From Lewinellaceae bacterium (GTDB lineage Bacteria; Bacteroidota; Bacteroidia; Chitinophagales; Saprospiraceae), in contig JACJYE010000002.1 in the NCBI GenBank assembly GCA_020636255.1, forward strand, positions 496,001 through 560,000: a stretch of DNA of 64,000 nt, in the 5' to 3' direction. Position numbers and translations under genes: made by a program. Shown here one piece after another: positions 33,801 through 42,988 of the stretch. The notes under the pieces are model-generated. The model made no database searches, had not been told where the DNA came from, and was given only the letters and a program-made list of their open reading frames with translations. Position 1 is the first letter of the stretch, and every line of letters starts with the position of its first letter.

Positions 33801-36800
33801 ATGAGACAAGTTCTCTTTTTGTTGCTTTTCAGCAGCATATTTACCCAACTTTACGCACAACTCCCCCCTTCCAACGACAATTGCAGCACCGCCAGGCAAC
33901 TTGAACTCAAAACGCCTGCTTCCTGTCCGGCGACATCTGTCGTATTGGACACCTTCACCTTTAACAACATAGGGGCCACACCCTCGAACCCCTTTCCCGC
34001 ACCTCCCAGCTGCGGAGGGCCTGAACATGCGGCAGACGTCTGGTTCAGCTTCGTACCGCGAGGCAACGACATTCATATTGCCCTGTTAGGTGATGTGGAA
34101 TCGCTGAATGCCATCCTGTTCGAAGGCACAGGCTGTGAAAACATGTACCCGGTGGCCTGTGGTTTTGGCACCAGTTCACTGGAATTGGATGCTATCGTCG
34201 ACCCCAACCGAATCTATTACCTGATGGTATCGGGCGCCGACGACGCTGACCAGGGCAATTTCAACATGTACATCCGCTCGACGAACGATTGTTTCTCCTG
34301 CGTACTGGAACGGCGTGGGCATTTCACTATTTCTCCCACCCCCGATAACGGTACGTTTCCCGGCGGTGAGCCCGTACAGATCTGTTATGTCGTTACCCGC
34401 TGGAACGCCAGCGCTACCGGCGAGCTGATCCACGCCCTGGAGCTGGATTTCGGCGACGGCTGGGATATGCAAAGCTTTTCACCTACCATACCCTCCAGCT
34501 GCTCGATCACGGGCCAATGGGGGTGGTATGACAGCTGGGTGAGCTCCTCCAACGGCAATACTTTCGGGCCCGGTTTCGCCTATGACAGCGCCAACTTCGG
34601 CTTTCTGGACGGCAACCCCGGCAACAACCGCGGTATGGGCGGCGCTGCCTGTTCCAACATCGGCATTTCCGCACCCAACTTCTCCTTCTGCTGGACGATC
34701 GCACCTGAAGCATGCAGCCCGGAAACCTTCGGCCATCAGGGCGACCTGAGCGTAACCGTCCGCATGCTGGGCGACGGCGCCTCCGGTTCATGGGGGTATA
34801 CCGACTGCCTTGACGGCACTACCGACAGCTTCCAGGCTTCCCTGTATTGCCCTGACCCCCTGGCGCCTACCGTTACAGCCACTGATGCCGGCTGCAGCAA
34901 TACCTGCAATGGCAGCATCACCATCACCGGCGGTGGCAGCGGCCCCTGGAACTACCTGGTAGGCGATAGCGAAGGCACTACCATATATCAGAGCTTCGGC
35001 GCTACCGGCACCGACACCGTACCCGATCTTTGCGCCGGCGTTTACAACGTCGTCATCTATAGCATTTCTGCCGGAGAAACACGCAACCTCCAGGTATCCG
35101 TTGGCGCAGGCCTGGCGCCCCAGGCAAGTGCGACATACGAACTTCCCTGCATCGCCGGCGAGCCGATCTATCTCTTCGGCTCGTCTAACCCGTCTGCTGG
35201 CGTCACCTACAGCTGGACGGGCCCCAACGGGTTCACTTCCGACAAACAGGCCCCCCTGGCCGTATTGCCGGGGACATATACGCTGATCGTTTCGGCCAAT
35301 GGCTGTTCTTCGCTGCCCTTTATGCTGGAGGTCCCGCCCATTGAAGACGCTGTGGTCAGCGTTGCAGAAGACACCATCAACGCCTGTGCCGGCGAGCTGC
35401 TCACGATCACGGCCACCGGCAACGCCACCAGTTTCACCTGGTACGACGTAGCTACTACCCAGTCTATCGGCACGGGGCCCACGCTTACCATAGCGCCGGA
35501 AGACGGCGCCGTTTACCGCGTTACCGGAATGAACGATGCTGGTTGCAGCGGGTTTGATGAAGTAACGGTCATCGTTCCCTTCACGCCCGTCATAGAGGCC
35601 GATGCCAATGGCGTCGTATGCCCCGGTACGGATGTTATGATAACGGTAAGCGATGGGGAAAGCTTCAGCTGGAGCACGGGCGACAGCACGGCTACGATCC
35701 TTGTAAGCCCCACCAATACGGACATCTACTACGTAACGGTAACCGGCAGCAACGGCTGTGTGGCACATCTGAGTGCAACCGTACAGGTGTCCAACCCCGC
35801 ATCCCTTTTCATCAGCCCGGATGTGTCGATCTGTGAAGGTGAAACGGTGAGCCTCTTCGCCAGCGGTGGCGTCGTAGAATGGAATACCGGCGATTTCGGG
35901 CCGACGATCACCGTCTCCCCTGCCGACACGACTACTTATGAGGCTACCATCCGCGACAACCATGGTTGTGAACATGTGCTGGCCACTACTGTTTCCGTCA
36001 GCCCTATGCCTGATGTAGTATTATCACCTGAAGATACCGTTACCATCTGCCAGGGGCAGTCGGTGAGCCTCCAGGCCTTTGTGGCCGACACCCTCTTCTG
36101 GGATACGCTGGTTAGCCCGCTACAAAATACCGATTACATCGTACCGGGAGCCTCTACCCTCGGCTGCCTCAGCCTGGGCGGGTATACCGTACTAACTAAC
36201 CCGGCGCCGCAGGTGGCCATTTCCGGCGACACGCTGATCTGCGGGACGGACAGCCTGCTGCTCACCGCTACCGGCGCCGGCGATCTCCTGTGGAGTACCG
36301 GCGATACCACCAGCAGCATTTACGTCGTACCGGCCGATACCAGTGTATATTCGGTAACGGCCACCAACGCCTACGGTTGCCAGGCATCTGATTCCATAGA
36401 GGTGATACAGGCCGAAGCGCCGGCGCCGCCGCAGGTCGATTGTCAGGCCAGCCTGGGCAGCATCGTCTTCAGCTGGGTGATCGACACCAGCCTGGCTTAT
36501 GTCGTTACCGTGCCCGGCACCCCTGCAGGTGTCTTTACCGGCAGCAGCCAGTATGTTGTAACAGGCCTGGCCCCGGGGCAAAGCGTTACGCTGGAACTGA
36601 CGGCTACCAATGACGCCGGTTGTTCCGCCACCACACAGGCCGTCTGTACAGCCCCTGATTGCAGCATCCTCGAAATCGTCACCGGCGCTCCTGATGTTAT
36701 CTGTACCGATTTCGGGCTGCTGGCGCTCTTCGCCACCGTCAACAACGGCGGCGGCAGCGGCATCGGCGCCTGGTCCGGGCCCGGCGTCGGCCCCGCGGCC

Positions 36801-38153
36801 GGCACGTTCGACCCGGCAGCCGCTGGCCCCGGCACACATGAACTCATCTATGTTTATTCGGAAGCCGGCTGTAACGTGAGCGATACCCTAACGATCACCG
36901 TAGAACAACCCCTTGACGCTTCGATGGTCGATTGCGAATCGGGCCCCAGCTCTGTTACCTTCACCTGGCCCGTAATGCCGCAGGACACCGCTTATGAAGT
37001 AACGGTACTGACCGGCCAGAGCGGAACCTTCGACGGCGTTTCATCCTTCAAGGTAGATGGGTTGGAGCCTGGAGATACGGTAGTGATAGCGATAACGGCA
37101 TTAGGTGCTCAGGCCTGCGGTGCTGTTGTAGTAACGGCCAGTTGCACCGCTACGTTATGCACCCCGCTGAGCGTACAGGCCGATACCTTCGTATGTGCGG
37201 GCAAAAGCGTCATGCTTTCAGTCGACTCCATAGGGTGGGAAACCTTCGAATGGTCGCCGGCCATCGGGCTGAGCTGTACCGATTGCCCGAACCCGACGGC
37301 TACGCCTGCCGCTACGACGACATACACGGTAGTGGCCTCTAACGGCGCGGGCTGTACGGATAGCGCCACCGTTACGGTATACGTAAATACCATCCCACCG
37401 TCGTACCTGCCCGATGACCCCGTCATCTACTGCCTGGGCGATGAAGTCGATATCTGCCTGCCCGATGGTGATATTTACCTCTGGCTGGGCCCCAATAGTT
37501 TCCTGAGCCAGCAGCAATGCCTGCACTTCGATTCTGCTACAGCGGAGAATACGGGGCCTTATTACGGCCTGCTGTGGGTAGGCGGCTGTAGGGTCTACAA
37601 GCGGATCGAGCTGAAGATGCCCATCCCTATCGAGGTCAATTCGATCACTGATTTCGTCGTCACCTGCCCGGATTCAACCTTTACCCTGGCTGTCGACGCC
37701 AACTTTGCTACCGAGTATCTGTGGTCGCCCAGCGAATACCTGGACTGCCCCGACTGCCCTGTAACCACCGGCAGCGTGCCGCAGACTGCCACCTTCACCC
37801 TAACCCTGACGGATGATTTCGGTTGTACGGCCACAGAGCTGGCCACTGTTTTTGTGAATGACTGTGGCCCACAGCCTCTGCGTAACCTGCCGGATGCCGA
37901 ATCGCCGGCAGCACCGATGGAGCGCCTGCATTTCTACCCCAACCCGGCTCAGGCCAACATACAGGTTCAGCTACCGGTTGAAGGGCGTAAGGAACTGCAA
38001 CTGCTCAACACCTCCGGCATCGTTATGCGAAGCCTGCGCACCGACGGCCGGTACGCCCAGCTTTCGGTAGAAGGCTTGCCGGCAGGCAGCTATGTCCTCC
38101 GCGCCATCACAGCAGAAGGGGTGCTCACGGATTGGGTGGTGGTCGTACATTGA
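33801..38153 (+). CDS. T9SS type A Ig/FN3-like repeat protein (long paralogue)
   Basis: 1450 aa with a signal peptide (MRQVLFLLLFSSIFTQLYAQ). The head (about 22-160) is PPC-like (SNDNCSTARQLEL, HAADVWFSFVPRGNDIHI, YYLMVSGADD). A conserved module follows (about 165-350) with DFGDGWDMQSF, GWYDSWVSS, FGPGFAYDS and LDGNPGNN, shared only with the next gene here. Then Ig-like modules with repeated SWSTGDSTATI-type motifs, two FN3-like modules (about 875-950 and 1045-1115), WSPAIGLSCTDCPNPTATP, and a type A sorting domain (about 1370-1450: LHFYPNPAQANIQVQL...LPAGSYVLR). It is a surface or released protein of unknown ligand. It forms a tandem paralogous trio with its two neighbours. Transcription ends at 38203-38240. 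Confidence 0.88.
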   Translation: MRQVLFLLLFSSIFTQLYAQLPPSNDNCSTARQLELKTPASCPATSVVLDTFTFNNIGATPSNPFPAPPSCGGPEHAADVWFSFVPRGNDIHIALLGDVESLNAILFEGTGCENMYPVACGFGTSSLELDAIVDPNRIYYLMVSGADDADQGNFNMYIRSTNDCFSCVLERRGHFTISPTPDNGTFPGGEPVQICYVVTRWNASATGELIHALELDFGDGWDMQSFSPTIPSSCSITGQWGWYDSWVSSSNGNTFGPGFAYDSANFGFLDGNPGNNRGMGGAACSNIGISAPNFSFCWTIAPEACSPETFGHQGDLSVTVRMLGDGASGSWGYTDCLDGTTDSFQASLYCPDPLAPTVTATDAGCSNTCNGSITITGGGSGPWNYLVGDSEGTTIYQSFGATGTDTVPDLCAGVYNVVIYSISAGETRNLQVSVGAGLAPQASATYELPCIAGEPIYLFGSSNPSAGVTYSWTGPNGFTSDKQAPLAVLPGTYTLIVSANGCSSLPFMLEVPPIEDAVVSVAEDTINACAGELLTITATGNATSFTWYDVATTQSIGTGPTLTIAPEDGAVYRVTGMNDAGCSGFDEVTVIVPFTPVIEADANGVVCPGTDVMITVSDGESFSWSTGDSTATILVSPTNTDIYYVTVTGSNGCVAHLSATVQVSNPASLFISPDVSICEGETVSLFASGGVVEWNTGDFGPTITVSPADTTTYEATIRDNHGCEHVLATTVSVSPMPDVVLSPEDTVTICQGQSVSLQAFVADTLFWDTLVSPLQNTDYIVPGASTLGCLSLGGYTVLTNPAPQVAISGDTLICGTDSLLLTATGAGDLLWSTGDTTSSIYVVPADTSVYSVTATNAYGCQASDSIEVIQAEAPAPPQVDCQASLGSIVFSWVIDTSLAYVVTVPGTPAGVFTGSSQYVVTGLAPGQSVTLELTATNDAGCSATTQAVCTAPDCSILEIVTGAPDVICTDFGLLALFATVNNGGGSGIGAWSGPGVGPAAGTFDPAAAGPGTHELIYVYSEAGCNVSDTLTITVEQPLDASMVDCESGPSSVTFTWPVMPQDTAYEVTVLTGQSGTFDGVSSFKVDGLEPGDTVVIAITALGAQACGAVVVTASCTATLCTPLSVQADTFVCAGKSVMLSVDSIGWETFEWSPAIGLSCTDCPNPTATPAATTTYTVVASNGAGCTDSATVTVYVNTIPPSYLPDDPVIYCLGDEVDICLPDGDIYLWLGPNSFLSQQQCLHFDSATAENTGPYYGLLWVGGCRVYKRIELKMPIPIEVNSITDFVVTCPDSTFTLAVDANFATEYLWSPSEYLDCPDCPVTTGSVPQTATFTLTLTDDFGCTATELATVFVNDCGPQPLRNLPDAESPAAPMERLHFYPNPAQANIQVQLPVEGRKELQLLNTSGIVMRSLRTDGRYAQLSVEGLPAGSYVLRAITAEGVLTDWVVVVH

Positions 38154-38455
38154 GTACGATAACCGCTGCCGAGCAGCGCCGTTTCACTGATTAATAAAGC
38201 CTGAAAAGCCGTATTCCATGAGGGGTACGGCTTTTCTTTTCAGAAAACGCGGCCAAATACAGCGCTCCAGGCAGCGATTTAATTACAGCGAGCGTCTTAC
38301 ATTAAACAAACATACGGCCTGTTTACTGGGGCTTCCGAACAACACACCTAAATCAAATAGCCCAGACAATAATTTCCAGGCACAACGGCTACTCAAGTGA
38401 GCCCCCCCTATTGATCCCTTGCTTTTGCATATCACGGCCTAAATTCGTTTGGAAA
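38154..38455. other. Intergenic interval with terminator
   Basis: It contains the terminator at 38203-38240 and otherwise nothing recognisable. An in-frame TTG at 38411 precedes the chosen ATG (38456) of the next gene but would place 15 residues before the signal peptide. Confidence 0.5.
38203..38240 (+). terminator. Intrinsic terminator
   Basis: GAAAAGCCGTA (38203-38213) pairs with TACGGCTTTTC (38226-38236), 12-nt loop, followed by TTTT. It lies 50 bp after the 1450-aa gene. Confidence 0.85.
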
Positions 38456-41029
38456 ATGAGACGACTAGTTACTCTTTTCCTGAACGTCTCCATTTATCTC
38501 ATGGCTTGGGGGCAACCGGGAAACGACCATTGCAGCAACGCATTACCCATCCCTTTAGAACCACCGCCTGCATGTCGGGAAGACGGTGTGTTCAGTACCA
38601 CCATTTCCGGGACCAGCGAAGATGCTACAGCGAGCACGCCCTATGTGCTGCTGAGCGATTATTTCGGAAACGGCGGAGCGGTCAGCGCGCCGGTTTCGGA
38701 TGTGTGGTATGGCCTATTCCCACAAGGCAGCCGCCTCGACATCCAATTGGAGGGAGCTTTACCGGGCCCTGTGCTGGCCTTGTTCCAGGCGGACAACTGT
38801 GATAATAAGATACCAGTAGCTCTGTCGCGCGGTAATGGCAAACTGGAAGCCGACGTAGAACCCGGCCAGCGGTATCTGCTGATGGTAGGCAGTGGCAGCC
38901 TTGCCGGCCAGGGTACATTCACACTCTCGGTACAGAGTTACAATGATTGCAGCACCTGCGGCCAGCGCCGGGGATTCCTGCAGGCCTTCCCTCCGCCGGA
39001 AAACGGGCGTTACGAAGCAGGCCAGACGGTGCAGTTCTGTTATACTGTCCCGCTATGGGACCCCGGTAATGCCCTGGAGTGGCTGCACAGCATCCAGGTC
39101 ACGTTCGGCCCGGGCTGGGACCTCAGTACGCTGCAGGCCACACCTCCCGATGCCTGTTCTGCTCCTGCCGGCCAGTGGGCATGGTACGACTCGTGGGAAG
39201 GCTGCATGACAGGCGAGGCCTTTGGCCCCGGGTTTGCCTACGACAGCCCGCTGGGCCTGCTATGCCCCGGCAGCGGAGCGCTCGACGGCAACCCCGGCAA
39301 CAACTTTGGCGACGGCCCATGCAGTTCTTTTTTCGCAGCGCCACTGCCACTTCAGTTCTGCTGGACGGCCACGGTAGGTAATAACTTCAGCACAGCTGAT
39401 GAGAGCAACCTCAACCTCGACATAAGCCTGCTGGCCGATGGTAATTCCGGCTCCTGGATGCCGTTCAGTTGCCCCCCTGTCCCATCCACCCATTTTCTGG
39501 CCACCGCCGTCCCTCAGGCCTCACTGATGCCATCCATCGGGATCATACAGGCACCATGCGGGAACAGCTGCGACGGGGTGATCACCCTGTCGGGAAGCCT
39601 GAACAGTTCGTGGTCTTATTCACTGCTTAATGAATCCGGGAATATCGCTTTCAGTACGAATGCCCAGTCGGGTTCTTCTACCGTCGCGGGCTTCTGCCCC
39701 GGCCAATACCGGCTGAACATCATCAACGACTCCCTGGGCATTACCCAGTCTTTGTCGCTGGAGCTGGCGCCACGCCCCTTCCCGGCTTTCCAGATGGAAT
39801 ACCTGCCTTCCTGCATCGACGGCGTGCCGGGGCAGATCATCACCAGCTCAGACGGCAGCTTCCAGTATCCTATCGCCTACTTCTGGCTGGGCCCCGACAA
39901 CTACACCTCCAACGATGCATCACCTGAAGCTCCGCTTCCCGGTACGTATACGATGTATACATTTGCCGACAACTGCCAGGGAGCACCTCAGGAGATCGAC
40001 ATACCCCAGTCCATCCCGGAGATAAGCTGTGAATCCGGCAGCACGTTTACTACCTTCCACTGGGCGCCACTACCTTATGACACGGCCTACGAAGTTGCTG
40101 TGTTGAGCGGACAAAGCGGAGCATGGCTTTCACCCACCGCATACAGGGTCGACGGCCTGGCGCCGGGAGAAACCGCCAGTATTGCGCTGTCGGCCTATGG
40201 GACGGGCATTTGCGCTGTCGCATACACCGAGGCCAGCTGTGAGGCCTGGCCCTGCCAGCCATCGGCCATCAGTTCGGATACGGTGATCTGCCCGGGTGGC
40301 TCGGCTCAGCTGTGGGCCTCCGCAACGCCAGGGGCCAGTATAAGCTGGAGCCCTGCCGCTTCCCTGAGCTGTGCCGACTGTGCCACACCTACTGCACAGC
40401 CTGCGGCTACGACTACTTACACTGCCGTGATCACCGACACCCTGGGATGTATTTCCGTACAAGAGGCCACCGTGGCCGTCAGCAGCCTGCCGCCCGATGT
40501 GCTGCCTGATGAGCCCATGCTGTTCTGCCCCGGACAAGCCTTTACTATCTGCCTGCCATCGGAAAACAGCTACCTGTGGGCCAGCCCTTTCGGCTTTATC
40601 ACGACGGGTAGCTGCCTGAAATTCGTCAACCCGACGCCCAATATCGCCGGCCTTTATCGCATCAGGGTCCGCCTGCCGGGCGGGTGCCAGTTTATCGAAA
40701 CCCTGCAATTGCAACTCGACGAAGATTGCCCGCCACCAGGAGGGGATAGCAACCAGCTGATCCAGCCCTGGCCAATTGCTGCACATAGCACTACCGGGAA
40801 CTTGTCCGTGTTCCCCAACCCGGCCTCAACGGCCCTGCAGGCCAGGCTGCCTGATGGCGGCCTGAAAAAACTGGCGCTGCTGTCGGCAGAAGGGCGCCTG
40901 CTGTTCCTGCTGCAAACGGAAGAACAGGCCGTGGAGATACCCGTCGGGCACCTGCCCCCCGGCGCTTACCTGCTTCAGGTAGTTACAGCAGCCGGCGTTG
41001 AGAGCCTTCCCGTGGCTATCGTGCGGTAG
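38456..41029 (+). CDS. T9SS type A Ig/FN3-like repeat protein (short paralogue)
   Basis: 857 aa from the ATG at 38456 (signal peptide MRRLVTLFLNVSIYLMAWGQ). It has the same head as the preceding gene: GNDHCSNALPIPL, SDVWYGLFPQGSRLDIQL, YLLMVGSGSLAGQGTFTL, then TFGPGWDLSTL, WAWYDSWEG, FGPGFAYDSPLG and LDGNPGNNFGDG. The middle has fewer Ig-like units than the paralogue, with one FN3-like module (about 540-605). WSPAASLSCADCATPTAQPA and LFCPGQAFTICLPSENSYLW modules follow. The type A sorting domain is at about 780-857 (LSVFPNPASTALQARL...LPPGAYLLQVV). The three neighbouring genes look like products of tandem duplication with later loss or gain of central modules. Confidence 0.87.
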   Translation: MRRLVTLFLNVSIYLMAWGQPGNDHCSNALPIPLEPPPACREDGVFSTTISGTSEDATASTPYVLLSDYFGNGGAVSAPVSDVWYGLFPQGSRLDIQLEGALPGPVLALFQADNCDNKIPVALSRGNGKLEADVEPGQRYLLMVGSGSLAGQGTFTLSVQSYNDCSTCGQRRGFLQAFPPPENGRYEAGQTVQFCYTVPLWDPGNALEWLHSIQVTFGPGWDLSTLQATPPDACSAPAGQWAWYDSWEGCMTGEAFGPGFAYDSPLGLLCPGSGALDGNPGNNFGDGPCSSFFAAPLPLQFCWTATVGNNFSTADESNLNLDISLLADGNSGSWMPFSCPPVPSTHFLATAVPQASLMPSIGIIQAPCGNSCDGVITLSGSLNSSWSYSLLNESGNIAFSTNAQSGSSTVAGFCPGQYRLNIINDSLGITQSLSLELAPRPFPAFQMEYLPSCIDGVPGQIITSSDGSFQYPIAYFWLGPDNYTSNDASPEAPLPGTYTMYTFADNCQGAPQEIDIPQSIPEISCESGSTFTTFHWAPLPYDTAYEVAVLSGQSGAWLSPTAYRVDGLAPGETASIALSAYGTGICAVAYTEASCEAWPCQPSAISSDTVICPGGSAQLWASATPGASISWSPAASLSCADCATPTAQPAATTTYTAVITDTLGCISVQEATVAVSSLPPDVLPDEPMLFCPGQAFTICLPSENSYLWASPFGFITTGSCLKFVNPTPNIAGLYRIRVRLPGGCQFIETLQLQLDEDCPPPGGDSNQLIQPWPIAAHSTTGNLSVFPNPASTALQARLPDGGLKKLALLSAEGRLLFLLQTEEQAVEIPVGHLPPGAYLLQVVTAAGVESLPVAIVR

Positions 41030-41278
41030 GGGATATGGGGGGTATAAGGTACATACCTCCCGGCCCAGTCTGGTTTCAGGCCCCTCTATAATGATTGTTC
41101 CGTGCTGAAACAGGAACCTGATTTTTTCGTATATTTTGTTTGCAGGTGTTTTTTGCGTTTCATTATTTCATGCCGCTTTACAGGCTTCACTACGGGCAAA
41201 AAATAAGTGCAGCGCCTGAAACGTTGAGGTTAATCTGTGGAAGCCTGATAGTCATGTAACTCGCTAAAACAGATCGGT

Positions 41279-42676
41279 ATGAATAAAAAAAACATCCTGC
41301 TCGCATGGGCGCTTTTGGCCCTTGCTGTGAGCAGTTATGCACAATGGTCCGCTTTCAGCACGGGCACCACCAACGGGTTCATCGTCGAATTCGACGAACA
41401 CCTGGGTGAAATTTACGCTACCGGCTTTTTCACCAGAATAGGTGGCAAAAATGCACGATACCTCGCCCGATGGGATGGCGAGCAGTGGAACCAGGTAGGC
41501 GCCGGGCTCCCCGAAGCGGGCCACGCGATGCACTCTTTTCAGGGCGCCCTGCACCTGGCCGTCTATCAGTTCAATGTCGATTCCAACTACGTCTACCGCT
41601 GGAACAGCGATATCAATGTGCTCAGCAAACTAGGCCCGGGCTTTTACCTCACCACCGCTACGGCCAACTTTTCCAATATACCTTCCCTCTACGACATCCT
41701 CGACTACAACGGCCAGCTTGTCGTTTGCGGCGAGTTCGACCGCATAGGCGGAGCGGCCATCAAAGGCATCGCCCGCTGGAACGGCATTCAATGGCAGGGG
41801 CTCGGCGGCGGCCTGTCGGGCTATATCGACGGTAGCTATGATATTATGTACCCCCATAAGATGCTGGTGCACGACGGTTATCTCTACGTCGCCGGCAACT
41901 TCAAAATGGCGGGTAACGTGGAGGCCAACGGCATCGCCCGTTGGAACGGCAATAGCTGGGAGGCGCTGGGCGCCGGCTTCAACGGCGCAGTGCTGGGCAT
42001 CGAATTTTATAACGGCGAGCTCTACGCCGGCGGCGAATTCACCCAGTCGGGCGACAATGAACTGGCCTATATCGCCCGCTGGGATGGCGACGAATGGGTG
42101 TCGCCGGGCATTGGCGTAGCTTACGCGCCGGAACCGCCATATCCCTTCGTGCACACGCTGAAGGCCATCGACGGCAAATTGTATACGCTGGGTGGGTTCG
42201 ACAAATGCACGGATGATAATGGCGCCGACGTCCCCTGCAGTGGCATCCTGGCGTACGATGGCGCCAGTTGGGATGGCATGGATGGCGGCCTGAGCGACAA
42301 CGCCGGCGGCGAATCGGAAGCGATCATCGCTTATGAAGGCGGCATCCTGGTCGGCGGCCAGTTCTCTACGGCGGGGGACTTGCCTGTCAACAATATGGCC
42401 TTATGGGGCGTGATAAGCGGAACAGCGGAAGCCGAAGAAGCATTGCCGGCCCGCGTATTTCCCAACCCAAGCCATGGCTGGTTCATGGTGCAACTGCCGG
42501 AGCCGGCCCAACGCTTCACTTACCGGTTGCTCAACAATACCGGCCAGGCCGTGCAAAGCGGCAGTGCGCAGGTTGGCCAGGCCATACGCACGCGGGCAGG
42601 GCTCGCACCTGGCCTGTATTACCTGCAGGGAGAATGCGAGGCCGGAGCATTCCGGGGTAAGGTGGTGCTTAGGTAA
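41279..42676 (+). CDS. T9SS type A beta-propeller-like protein
   Basis: 465 aa with a signal peptide (MNKKNILLAWALLALAVSSYAQ). About 22-375 consists of six or seven propeller-like blades with a recurring I.RW.G..W..LG.G pattern (YLARWDGEQWNQVGAGL, GIARWNGIQWQGLGGGL, GIARWNGNSWEALGAGF, YIARWDGDEWVSPGIG) alternating with LYVAGNF/LYAGGEF strands. The type A sorting domain occupies about 390-465 (ARVFPNPSHGWFMVQLPE, LAPGLYYLQG). Such proteins are common T9SS cargo; no enzymatic residues are recognisable. Transcribed toward the minus-strand giant gene, with the nested repeat 42687-42950 between them. Confidence 0.85.
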   Translation: MNKKNILLAWALLALAVSSYAQWSAFSTGTTNGFIVEFDEHLGEIYATGFFTRIGGKNARYLARWDGEQWNQVGAGLPEAGHAMHSFQGALHLAVYQFNVDSNYVYRWNSDINVLSKLGPGFYLTTATANFSNIPSLYDILDYNGQLVVCGEFDRIGGAAIKGIARWNGIQWQGLGGGLSGYIDGSYDIMYPHKMLVHDGYLYVAGNFKMAGNVEANGIARWNGNSWEALGAGFNGAVLGIEFYNGELYAGGEFTQSGDNELAYIARWDGDEWVSPGIGVAYAPEPPYPFVHTLKAIDGKLYTLGGFDKCTDDNGADVPCSGILAYDGASWDGMDGGLSDNAGGESEAIIAYEGGILVGGQFSTAGDLPVNNMALWGVISGTAEAEEALPARVFPNPSHGWFMVQLPEPAQRFTYRLLNNTGQAVQSGSAQVGQAIRTRAGLAPGLYYLQGECEAGAFRGKVVLR

Positions 42677-42988
42677 AGCAGGAAATAACATGAGTCATCC
42701 CGAATTTTAGGGGTGCATTCAAAACAGGAACACTCCACCCCTTTAGGGGTGAAATATCGGTAGAAGGATACCCAAAAACTGGTTACCGTGCCGTGAGGTA
42801 CGGCATAAATGCACCGAGCCGAACGTATATTCCGTGCCTAAAGGCACGGAAGGCTTTGGTTGGCGCCACTTCTACCGATATTTTGTGCCTGGCGGCGCCA
42901 TCTTGGGTTCGCCGCAGGTACAATTGCTAGAATTCGGGATGACTCATGTTTCATATTTTAGCCATACTCGGGATAATGTTTAGCATCC
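42677..42988. other. Convergent intergenic region filled by a nested inverted-repeat element
   Basis: Nearly the whole interval is the 264-bp element at 42687-42950, described separately. No gene is seen. Confidence 0.7.
42687..42950. mobile_element. 264-bp MITE-like element with nested inverted repeats
   Basis: Terminal arms at 42687-42710 and 42927-42950 are inverted copies with 23 of 24 matches (outer 20 perfect, beginning AACATGAGTCATCCC). A second perfect 15-bp pair lies inside (42752-42766 with 42869-42883, core ATATCGGTAGAAG). Three small hairpins follow: ACCCCT/AGGGGT (42737-42750), TGCCGT/ACGGCA (42789-42805) and TTCCGTGCC/GGCACGGAA (42830-42851). No open frame and no clear target-site duplication are seen. 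The architecture suggests a non-autonomous mobile or REP-class element. Confidence 0.7.
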
